9,253 nucleotides of DNA from Vicinamibacteria bacterium (lineage in GTDB: Bacteria > Acidobacteriota > Vicinamibacteria > Fen-336 > JAGNNV01), in contig JAENWE010000234.1 of assembly GCA_016650185.1 (NCBI GenBank), positions 1 through 9,253 of the forward strand. Reading direction: 5' to 3'. Under the pieces are notes generated by a model. The model was given only the letters and a program-made list of their open reading frames with translations. It searched no databases and was not told the DNA's origin. Position numbers and translations under genes: made by a program. Shown piece by piece: positions 1 to 6,018 of this stretch (the stretch's first letter is position 1; every line of letters starts with the position of its first letter).

Positions 1-82
1 ATTCCCTTGCGGGTTTCCCTGGGGGGACCATTCTTGCCTGTTGCGTCGATGTCGTCGCCTTGAGCCTCTCCTCATTGGACAC
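1..82 (-). CDS. Possible N-terminus of a group II intron reverse transcriptase/maturase (partial, runs off left edge)
   Basis: A GTG at 82-80 opens a minus-strand frame that stays open for 27 codons to the window edge. The peptide begins MSNEERLKATTSTQQARMVP and continues with PGKPARE. From memory this resembles the first residues of one bacterial class of group II intron-encoded reverse transcriptases, which start with a Thr/Ser/Gln-rich stretch and then a VPPGKPA-like segment before the RT domain. No RT motif is inside the window, so the call rests only on this resemblance. Nested stems just upstream (102-138) would suit a structured intron RNA. Against it, only about 260 bases separate this start from the imuB stop, which is short for complete intron domains I to III, so the element could be 5'-truncated. 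It could equally be a chance open frame in GC-rich DNA. Confidence 0.35.
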   Translation of the reverse strand, partial: MSNEERLKATTSTQQARMVPPGKPARE

Positions 83-98
83 ACTCCAAAAAGGGTCG

Positions 99-138
99 GC
101 TCCCAAGCGATAGGAGCATCGCAACCTCCAAGGCTGGG
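99..138 (-). other. Nested stem-loop, possible structured RNA
   Basis: Read on the minus strand, CCCAGC (138-133) can pair with GCTTGGG (108-102) with one bulged base. Inside it GGAG (129-126) can pair with CTCC (116-113). A competing stem, GCTCC (117-113) with GGAGC (103-99), shares the inner arm. The structure lies just upstream of the candidate GTG start at 82, which suits the RNA part of a group II intron but does not prove it. The pairing was found by eye and no folding energy was calculated. Confidence 0.3.
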
Positions 139-199
139 AAACTTAGCACATCTTTGTGTGGGGGGCCGCACTCTTGTTTCGTTTGCATGCTTAGCCCCC

Positions 200-309
200 A
201 CAAACGAGCGAAGCGAGCGGAGCCATCCAGAAAACCCCCGTTCGCTCCGGCCGAAGTGACAAACGAGCGATAGCGACTTTGCTCTGGTGTGGGTCCGCGA
301 GCGGAGCCA
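200..309. repeat. Two pairs of short exact direct repeats
   Basis: ACAAACGAGCGA occurs at 200-211 and again at 259-270. GCGAGCGGAGCCA occurs at 213-225 and again at 297-309. The two motifs follow each other in the same order in both copies, adjacent in the first and separated by 26 bases in the second. The second copy therefore looks like the first with extra sequence inserted. The GAGCG/AGCGAG composition is typical of low-complexity intergenic repeats in GC-rich bacteria. No function can be assigned. Confidence 0.6.
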
Positions 310-340
310 CTCAGGAATTCGGCCCGCGCTTGGCTTCCGA

Positions 341-1696
341 TCAATCAATTTCCGCGGCTAAATACCAGGTGTCGTTTCGGGGGTCTCTGAAAATGAGATA
401 TGCGGCCGTAGCACCTTCGCCGGCAACCTCCACGTCCCACTCTTCGCGGGCGAAGGCCTCTTCGTTCCACCATTGCGTCGACAACACATACGGGCCGGCG
501 CTTTTCTCCACGCGCCCGCGGATATTCAGGAAGCGGTCGTGGTCGGAGACCTGCAGCGAGACGGGATCGCCGTTCATGTCGACACGAACGGTCGCATGAG
601 CGGGGGGACGAATCACGCGCAACGCCGAAGCGGGCGGACGAGAGATCGGCGGCGCGGGTTCCCTGGCTTTCACGTTTCTCTTCCTCGCTGAAGATCCGGC
701 CACCGGATCGAAAGGACGCAGCTCGAATTGATCGGGGGTGTGCGTATCCGCGAGTTGGGGTGAGCCGATTCGATCTTCCGGGAAGAAGCGTTGCAGCCGG
801 GCCAGAGCGCTCGCCACTTTCTCGGGGCTGCTTCGCCCGGCGCCGGTGAACGAGAATTGAACCGCCCGGGCGCTCGCAGACTCCGCGCGAAGCGCGAGGG
901 AGAGAACAGGAGCCGCCGGAGGGCGCCCTTCAAGGTTCAGGCGAACCAGGGTGCGCCAGGCCTTGTCATCGGCGGAAGGCGACGGTGACCGGATCAGACG
1001 GACATCGGTGTTTCCGTTCTCGAGGGCGAGCGTCATCTCGAAGGCGGCGGCGGCCCGGGCGCTCGACTTGAGCTTCGCGCACAGAGGGTCGAGAAGCCGG
1101 AACATCAGAAAAACGAGCTGGGAAAGATCTTCGACCCCGAAGCCCGGATCGAGGCCCAGGCCATCGTTCGGCTTTTCCTGCACGGGAACGAGCAGGCGTT
1201 CATCGCGTCCCGACGACGACTCATGGGCGCGAACGAGCAAGGCGCCGCCCCGCGACCGAAGGTCGCGGGCGGGGAGTCGGGCCAGGTCGCTCGAATGGCG
1301 AAGCCCCCAGTTGTGCAGGCGGGCCAGAGTCCTGTCGTCCAGATCGAGGCTTTCGATGGGCAGCGCTCCAAGAAGCTCCGCCTCGGTCTTCTCGTCCAGG
1401 GCAATGGACAGGCCGGGGCGGAACAAGGCGAGACGGCGGGCGGACTGAAGGCGCGTGGCCAGAGCAATGCGCGGCGAGTCGATGCCGTGGTCGAGCGCCG
1501 AAGTCTTGATCGAAGCCGCGAGGTCGTAGGGGTTCTGGAAAAGATGAGAGAGGCCCGAGAGATCCAAAAGAGCCAGAGAGCCTTTTTCCACTTCGTACCG
1601 CGGCGTGAAATCCTGAGAGAGCTTGATCAATTGGGCTGAGAACTGCTCCGCCGGTGCGACCACGCAACCAAAAAGTCGAGACGCTTCGAAACTCAT
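341..1696 (-). CDS. imuB: ImuB-like inactive Y-family DNA polymerase, apparently N-terminally short
   Basis: ImuB is the catalytically dead Y-family polymerase homologue that links ImuA and DnaE2 to the beta clamp in damage-induced mutagenesis. The 451-residue product aligns by eye with the later parts of the family. A palm-like segment is at about 40-52 (SLALLDLSGLSHLF). A helix-hairpin-helix-like thumb region is at about 115-150 (LARLHNWGLRHSSDLARLP). The little-finger-like stretch contains LARLQRFFPEDRIGSPQLAD (299-318), followed by HTPDQFELRPF. The typical C-terminal signature, GPYVLSTQWWNEEAFAREEW with DVEV then YLIFRDPRNDTWYL, is at about 401-446. Usual ImuB proteins have some 75-80 further residues before the palm segment (LCLWLP-type strand and fingers). 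Here only 26 residues precede it. A TGA lies 21 bases upstream in this frame with no other start between, so the ATG is forced. It overlaps imuA by ATGA, which implies translational coupling. The C-terminus looks complete. Confidence 0.87.
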   Translation of the reverse strand: MSFEASRLFGCVVAPAEQFSAQLIKLSQDFTPRYEVEKGSLALLDLSGLSHLFQNPYDLAASIKTSALDHGIDSPRIALATRLQSARRLALFRPGLSIALDEKTEAELLGALPIESLDLDDRTLARLHNWGLRHSSDLARLPARDLRSRGGALLVRAHESSSGRDERLLVPVQEKPNDGLGLDPGFGVEDLSQLVFLMFRLLDPLCAKLKSSARAAAAFEMTLALENGNTDVRLIRSPSPSADDKAWRTLVRLNLEGRPPAAPVLSLALRAESASARAVQFSFTGAGRSSPEKVASALARLQRFFPEDRIGSPQLADTHTPDQFELRPFDPVAGSSARKRNVKAREPAPPISRPPASALRVIRPPAHATVRVDMNGDPVSLQVSDHDRFLNIRGRVEKSAGPYVLSTQWWNEEAFAREEWDVEVAGEGATAAYLIFRDPRNDTWYLAAEID

Positions 1697-2400
1697 CGCG
1701 CGCGAACGTCGAGATCAATCATCGCGGTCTTGAGGAACGGCCAGTTCTGGGTGGCCGCCAGAGTGATGCGTTTCAGGAGACATCCGGGCCCCGTCTGTAC
1801 GAACCGCCGGTTGTCGGCGCGCAGCCGAATGGAAAGACCGCGTGGACTGGCGCCCCAATGAGCGCGGGTGAGAACAATGCAGGCGGTCTCCGTGGGTTCG
1901 AAGGCACGCAGCAGCCGGACGTTCCAGGCGGTGGGAAGAGCTTTCAGCAGACGTTCCGGCACGTCGGCAAAGTCCAGAACAACAATGTCGAAGAGCGACG
2001 CGGCGGCCAGGGCATGCGCCGCGCCGATGGCATCGGCCAGAGGGCGTTCCTTCGCTGGCTTTCCGCGGAGCCATACAAAGTTTCGAAATTCGATGCCGGC
2101 GTGGAAGGCAGCCTGGGGCGAGAGGCGATCGAGGGGGTCGACCCAGGCCACGAGATCTTCTCGGGAAACATGCGCCGCAAGCGCGAGCGCGAGCGCCGTG
2201 CGCCCCGAAGAAGCCCCTCCCACAATCTCGCCGACACATCCCTTTCGAAAACCCTGGCCGAGGATGATGTTCCAATGAGAGAGCCCCGTCACCCTTCCTT
2301 CGGGTTCGAGGATGGACTCAAAAGCAGCCTGAGCGCCCAGGAGTCTCTTCTCGGCGAGGAGGTCTTCCAGGATTTTTTTTCGAAGCGGGAGAACCGACAT
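1693..2400 (-). CDS. imuA: ImuA-like RecA-fold accessory protein
   Basis: ImuA (also annotated SulA-like or RecA-like) works with ImuB and the error-prone polymerase DnaE2 in SOS mutagenesis. The product is 235 residues, within the usual range. An N-terminal helical part (1-40) precedes the core. GEIVGGASSGRTALALALAA (57-76) matches the family's GxxHEL-GPPGxGxTALALAL region. The P-loop lysine position is Arg67 (GGASSGRT, 61-68), so nucleotide hydrolysis is doubtful. Some ImuA proteins have degenerate P-loops. A Walker-B-like strand, FDIVVLDFADVP, is at 137-148. A conserved-looking segment, CIVLTRAHWGASPRGLSIRL, follows at 174-193. The start is ATG. There is no Shine-Dalgarno sequence, and a promoter-like element ends only about nine bases upstream. 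The stop overlaps the imuB start by 4 bp. Expression is probably controlled from the dyads at 2419-2446. Confidence 0.85.
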   Translation of the reverse strand: MSVLPLRKKILEDLLAEKRLLGAQAAFESILEPEGRVTGLSHWNIILGQGFRKGCVGEIVGGASSGRTALALALAAHVSREDLVAWVDPLDRLSPQAAFHAGIEFRNFVWLRGKPAKERPLADAIGAAHALAAASLFDIVVLDFADVPERLLKALPTAWNVRLLRAFEPTETACIVLTRAHWGASPRGLSIRLRADNRRFVQTGPGCLLKRITLAATQNWPFLKTAMIDLDVRAR

Positions 2401-2408
2401 ATTCGCCC

Positions 2409-2446
2409 GATTTTCGCCTATCCGCGTGGATAGTCAAACCGTTTGA
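2409..2446 (-). promoter_or_regulatory. imuA promoter region with two dyads, candidate SOS operator
   Basis: The 70-bp gap between rarA and imuA contains a perfect 13-bp dyad, TCAAAC-C-GTTTGA on the plus strand (2434-2446). Directly beside it is a second dyad, TATCC-GCGT-GGATA (2419-2432). On the minus strand TTGACT (2437-2432, five of six matches to the -35 consensus) is followed after 16 bases by GAAAAT (2415-2410, four of six matches to the -10 consensus). Dyad 1 covers the -35 box and dyad 2 fills the spacer, the layout of a repressor site. LexA boxes differ between phyla, so the identity of the regulator is an inference from imuA-imuB being SOS genes in other bacteria. Confidence 0.45.
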
Positions 2447-2470
2447 GTCGATCGCCCAGCCGGGGCCAAC

Positions 2471-3862
2471 CTACGCTTTCCTTTTCCGAATCGCCTTCGA
2501 CGCAGCCAGTCGTTCCCCGATATCCTTTTCGCGGCCCCGGGTCGTGGGCTTGAAATACGTCCGGCCCTGCAGGCGATCGGGCAGACACTCCATGGCGGCC
2601 ACCCCTTCGGCTTCGTCGTGCGCGTACTTGTAGCCCTCCCCATAGCCAAGAGACTTCATTAGTTTGGTGGGCGCGTTTCGAATGGCCTCGGGCGGTGGGT
2701 CGGCGCGAGTCTCCAGCGCGTCCTTACGGGCTTCATTCCAGGCCGCGTACACCGCGTTGCTCCTGGGCGCGGCCGCGAGATAGACCACCAGCTCGGCGAG
2801 CGCGAGCGCCCCTTCGGGCAGGCCGATGAAGTGGACGGCCTGCTGAGCGGCCATGGCCAGGGTGAGGGCGTGAGGGTCGGCCAGGCCCACATCTTCCGAG
2901 GCAAAGCGCGCCAGTCGGCGCGCAATGTAGAGCGGGTCCTCCCCGCCCTCGATCATGCGGGCCAGCCAATACAACGACGCGTCGGCGTCGGAGTTTCGAA
3001 TCGACTTATGAAGGGCGCTGATGAGATTGAAATGCTCCTCCCCGCTCTTGTCGTAGAGAAGGGCCTTGCGTGACAGGGCCTTTTGGGCGATGGCGAGATC
3101 GATCCGGCCAACGCGGCGAGCCAGAGACGCGGCGATCTCCAGAGCGCCCAAGGCCCGACGGGCGTCCCCGTCGGTGACTTCGGCCAGGAAGATAAGAGCG
3201 TTGTCGTCGATCTCGACGCCAAGATCTCCGAGGCCGCGCCCCTTGTCCGCAAGGGCGCGACGCATCAGATCCATCACCGCATCCCCGCTGAGCGGCTTCA
3301 CCACGAAGACGCGGCAACGCGACAAGAGAGCGCCCACGATCTCGAAGGACGGGTTTTCGGTGGTCGCTCCAATGAGGATGACATCGCCCGATTCGACGGC
3401 GGGAAGAAGAGCGTCCTGCTGCGACTTGTTATAGCGGTGGATTTCGTCGATGAAAAGGAGGCTCTTGCGCCCAAGCGTCTTGCGCCGGTGGGTGGCGTTG
3501 GCCAGGATCTCGCGCAGCTCCTTGACCCCGGTCAGGACCGCGGAGAGGGCCTCGAAATGGGTCTTCCCCCTCGTCTGATGCTTGATGGCGTTCGCCAGCG
3601 TGGTTTTGCCGGATCCGGGCGGGCCCCACAAAATCATGGAGAACAAATCGCCGGCCTGCAAAGCGTCGTGAAGCGGCTCGCCGGGGCCGAGGAGCGACTC
3701 CTGTCCCAGGATCTGGTCGATCGATTCGGGTCGCATCCGCTCGGCGAGCGGCGCATCCTTGCGCAAGGGCGACGGTTTCCCGAGGTCGCGAACGGTCCCC
3801 GGGCTCTCGGGGGCCTGGTCCGGCTCCCCGAACAGCGAGGACGGCGTGGGTTTTGCCGTCAC
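2471..3862 (-). CDS. rarA: Replication-associated recombination protein A (RarA/MgsA), AAA+ ATPase
   Basis: RarA is the bacterial homologue of eukaryotic WRNIP1/Mgs1. It is a clamp-loader-related AAA+ ATPase acting at stalled replication forks. The 463-residue protein is full length (the E. coli protein is 447). An N-terminal extension (1-37) contains SSLFGE, a possible beta-clamp-binding peptide. PLAERMRP opens the AAA+ domain at 38-45. Walker A GPPGSGKTT is at 80-88, Walker B LLFIDEIHR at 135-143 and sensor 1 GATTENPSFE at 165-174. SRCRVF (181-186) carries the likely arginine finger and GDARRAL (232-238) is in the sensor 2 position. The C-terminal MgsA domain includes SALHKSIRNSDADASLYWLA (282-301), RFASEDVGLADP (319-330), RNAPTKLMKSLGYG (395-408) and YKYAHDEAEG (411-420). 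The start is GTG, without a clear Shine-Dalgarno sequence. The stop is TAG. The gene lies 42 bases downstream of wecB and 70 bases upstream of imuA, all in the same direction. Confidence 0.97.
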   Translation of the reverse strand: MTAKPTPSSLFGEPDQAPESPGTVRDLGKPSPLRKDAPLAERMRPESIDQILGQESLLGPGEPLHDALQAGDLFSMILWGPPGSGKTTLANAIKHQTRGKTHFEALSAVLTGVKELREILANATHRRKTLGRKSLLFIDEIHRYNKSQQDALLPAVESGDVILIGATTENPSFEIVGALLSRCRVFVVKPLSGDAVMDLMRRALADKGRGLGDLGVEIDDNALIFLAEVTDGDARRALGALEIAASLARRVGRIDLAIAQKALSRKALLYDKSGEEHFNLISALHKSIRNSDADASLYWLARMIEGGEDPLYIARRLARFASEDVGLADPHALTLAMAAQQAVHFIGLPEGALALAELVVYLAAAPRSNAVYAAWNEARKDALETRADPPPEAIRNAPTKLMKSLGYGEGYKYAHDEAEGVAAMECLPDRLQGRTYFKPTTRGREKDIGERLAASKAIRKRKA

Positions 3863-3905
3863 TTTTTTTCGCAGTCCAACTGGTCGACCACAACCCGACC
3901 GTCGC

Positions 3906-4973
3906 TCACCACGAGCGGAGGCAATCCTTGATCAGCCCGGTGATCCGTGAGGCGGTCCGGCCATCTCCGTAGATCAGGCCTGGTTTCACCACCGGCGGGT
4001 TCCTCTCAATGGTGCGCACGGCCCGGACGATCGTCGCCGTTTCTGATCCCACCAGCCGGTTGGCCCCGCCCTCGAGAGTCTCGGTCCACTCGGTGGTATC
4101 CCGCAGGGTCAGGCATGGTTTGCCCAGGAGAAAAGCTTCCTTTTGCAGTCCGCCTGAATCAGTGAGGACCGCGCGAGCCCCGAGGCTCAGGCCCAAGGAC
4201 TGGGTGTAACTCACGGGATCCATGGTTCGGACGTTCGCCGGGATTTTCAGCCGGAAAGATTTGAGGCGACCTCGGGTCCGCGGATGGAGCGGAAGCACTA
4301 CCGGATAAGGCAAGGTTCCGAGAGCTTCGAGAATGCTCAGAAGACGCGACCGATCATCGGTGTTCTCCTGGCGATGAACGGTCGCGAAGTAGAAGTCGCG
4401 GGGCAGCTCCATGCTGCGGAGCGCCGCTCGGGCCGGCTTCCGCATCTGTTTGAGAACGTCCGTCATCACGTCGCCGACCACGAAGACACCCTTGGAGACT
4501 CCCTCGCGCGCGAGGTTCTTCGCCGCCACCCTCGTCGGGCAGAAGAGGAGAGACGACACGTGATCGGTCAGCCTGCGATTGACCTCCTCGGGCATTTTCA
4601 TGTCGAAGCTGCGGAGCCCGGCCTCAACGTGCGCCACCGGGATATGAAGCTTGGCCGCGGCGAGAGCTCCCGCGAGGGTCGAGTTGGTGTCGCCTAGAAC
4701 AACGACCACCTTCGGCTTCACCCGGAGGAGGGCGACCTCGATGGCGGCGAGCATGGCGCCGGTCATGGCCCCGTGTGCCCCCCCGGCTATGCCCAAATGG
4801 ATCTGGGGCCTCGGAATGCCCAGTTCGCGAAAGAAGGCCCCGGACATGGCATCGTCGAAATGCTGACCGGTGTGGAGAAGGGTGTGGTCGAAGCGCTTGC
4901 GGAACGCCGACACCAACGGCGCCGCCTTGACAAACTGGGGTCTCGCCCCGACGATGGTAAGGACTCTGTCCAT
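3906..4973 (-). CDS. wecB: Non-hydrolysing UDP-N-acetylglucosamine 2-epimerase (WecB family)
   Basis: This cytoplasmic enzyme interconverts UDP-GlcNAc and UDP-ManNAc, a precursor for surface glycans. Counted from the ATG at 4973 it has 355 residues, normal for the family. Motifs in order are GARPQFVKAAPL (9-20), HTGQHFDD (34-41), GDTNST (94-99), HVEAGLRSFD (115-124), PEEVNRR (128-134), TVHRQEN (198-204) and LTDSGGLQKEA (270-280), followed by LRDTTEWTETLE and GGANRLVG. These cover the substrate-binding Arg and Lys, the catalytic Asp and Glu positions, and the His of the HR-EN motif known from E. coli WecB and archaeal homologues. A TTG six bases upstream could also start it, giving two more residues. 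I prefer the ATG because an AGG sits 8 bases before it. A relative acting on UDP-2,3-diacetamido sugars (WbpI-like) cannot be excluded. It is divergent from the glycan operon and leads towards rarA. Confidence 0.95.
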   Translation of the reverse strand: MDRVLTIVGARPQFVKAAPLVSAFRKRFDHTLLHTGQHFDDAMSGAFFRELGIPRPQIHLGIAGGAHGAMTGAMLAAIEVALLRVKPKVVVVLGDTNSTLAGALAAAKLHIPVAHVEAGLRSFDMKMPEEVNRRLTDHVSSLLFCPTRVAAKNLAREGVSKGVFVVGDVMTDVLKQMRKPARAALRSMELPRDFYFATVHRQENTDDRSRLLSILEALGTLPYPVVLPLHPRTRGRLKSFRLKIPANVRTMDPVSYTQSLGLSLGARAVLTDSGGLQKEAFLLGKPCLTLRDTTEWTETLEGGANRLVGSETATIVRAVRTIERNPPVVKPGLIYGDGRTASRITGLIKDCLRSW

Positions 4974-5034
4974 GGACAAAGCCTAAACCGTCCGGACGAC
5001 CCTGGTTGCTCGCACCCTCGATAGACTCCATCTT
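4974..5034. promoter_or_regulatory. Divergent intergenic region between wecB and the glycan operon
   Basis: About 60 bp must hold both promoters. On the plus strand TAGACT (5022-5027) ends seven bases before the GTG at 5035. On the minus strand TAGGCT (4985-4980) ends six bases before the ATG at 4973. Both fit the -10 pattern TAnnnT at the distance seen for leaderless messages, but no good -35 box is visible for either. A perfect 10-bp palindrome, CGTCCGGACG, lies at 4989-4998 and could be an operator or chance. Confidence 0.35.
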
Positions 5035-6018
5035 GTGAAAATTGCGATTACCGGCGTGGCCGGCTTTGTGGGCTCCAATCTCACCCAACGCCTGGTTCAC
5101 CGCGGCGACACCGTGCGGGGAATCGACGACCTCTCGCACGGCTCGCTCGAAAACCTTGGCCCCCTGAGGAACAGTACGTCATTCCAACTCGACCAAGGGA
5201 CAATCCTGGATCCGTCAGCCCTTCGGACGACATTTGAAGGCGCCGAGGTTGTCGTCCATCTCGCGGCCGGAAAAATCCCTCGGCACGGAGACGCCCTCGA
5301 CACTCTCTTGATTAACGGCGAGGGAGGGCTCAACGTCCTGCGTGCCGCGAGGGATTGCGGCGTCCGGCGAATGGTGCTGGCTTCCACCTCCGACTGCTAC
5401 GGTCGCAATCCGCAGATTCCATTCAACGAAGAATCCGCTTCGGTCATCGGGTCACCGAAAGTCCGACGGTGGAGCTATGCGGTTTCAAAGATGTTCGAGG
5501 AGCAGGCCCTCTTCGCGTTCCGGGAACGCTACGGCCTTGAAGGGGTGGCCCTGAGACTTTTCGGGGGCTATGGGCCAAAGCAGAACATCACTTGGTGGGG
5601 TGGACCACAGTCGGTCTTCATCGGAGCGGCCCTGCGTGGCGAGCCTCTCGAAGTCCACGGCACCGGGCAGCAGACCCGGAGTTTCACGTTCATCGACGAC
5701 ATGGTCGAGGGTTTCGTACGCGCGGTGGACACACCCAAGGCGGACGGCGAGGTCCTCAACATCGGCATCGACCGGGAAATCACCATCGAGAATCTGGCCC
5801 GGATGATCTCCTCGATGATCCGACCCGACGAGGAGCCCAACGTTCGCCTCATTCCCTACGAGACTTTCGGGAGGTACGAGGATGTGGAACGCAGAATTCC
5901 CGACGGCGCCAAGTCTGAGTCGATCCTTGGTTTCCGTGCGCGGGTAAATCTGGAGGAGGGCCTTCCCCGCGCCATTGACTGGCAACGCGGGGCCATGAAG
6001 CGGCTCGGTCTTCTGTGA
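5035..6018 (+). CDS. NAD-dependent nucleotide-sugar epimerase/dehydratase (extended SDR)
   Basis: This cytoplasmic enzyme of the extended short-chain dehydrogenase family modifies a nucleotide-activated sugar (4-epimerase, 4,6-dehydratase or decarboxylase). It is full length at 327 residues. The Rossmann glycine motif GVAGFVG is at 7-13. D31 in GIDDLS, at the end of strand 2, favours NAD. HLAAGK is at 75-80, STSDCYG (117-123) supplies the catalytic Ser/Thr, and Y148-x3-K152 is in SYAVSK. The substrate side shows RLFGGYGP (174-181), HGTGQQTRSFTFIDD (208-222) and the C-terminal RRIPDGAKSESILGFRARVN with LEEGL (286-309), a layout close to UDP-glucose 4-epimerase-like proteins. The exact substrate cannot be read from sequence. 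The start is GTG with no Shine-Dalgarno sequence. It is the first gene of the operon, and its stop overlaps the next start by GTGA. Confidence 0.93.
   Translation: MKIAITGVAGFVGSNLTQRLVHRGDTVRGIDDLSHGSLENLGPLRNSTSFQLDQGTILDPSALRTTFEGAEVVVHLAAGKIPRHGDALDTLLINGEGGLNVLRAARDCGVRRMVLASTSDCYGRNPQIPFNEESASVIGSPKVRRWSYAVSKMFEEQALFAFRERYGLEGVALRLFGGYGPKQNITWWGGPQSVFIGAALRGEPLEVHGTGQQTRSFTFIDDMVEGFVRAVDTPKADGEVLNIGIDREITIENLARMISSMIRPDEEPNVRLIPYETFGRYEDVERRIPDGAKSESILGFRARVNLEEGLPRAIDWQRGAMKRLGLL

Larger units (their letters stand above)
83..340. other. Non-coding stretch downstream of imuB
   Basis: No frame on either strand here looks coding. A minus frame from a TTG at 344 runs to 72, but it crosses both copies of the short repeats and its translation is low-complexity, rich in Ser, Arg and Gly. 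The stretch holds the direct repeats at 200-309, a small dyad at 294-305 (TCCGC-GA-GCGGA), and nested potential stems at 102-138. I see no convincing rho-independent terminator for imuB: there is no stem followed by a T-run on the minus strand. In many genomes dnaE2 follows imuB directly, and here it does not. Confidence 0.6.

Noticed and set aside
72..344. Minus-strand open frame of 90 codons overlapping the imuB stop by 4 bases
   Set aside because: It begins with TTG, crosses both repeat pairs, reads as low-complexity Ser/Arg/Gly sequence and matches no family I know. The overlap looks like coupling but is probably chance.
3881..3890. Perfect palindrome TGGTCGACCA between wecB and rarA as a terminator or operator
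   Set aside because: It has no loop, is not followed by a T-run on the minus strand, and ten-base palindromes arise often by chance. It could be a regulatory site but nothing supports that.
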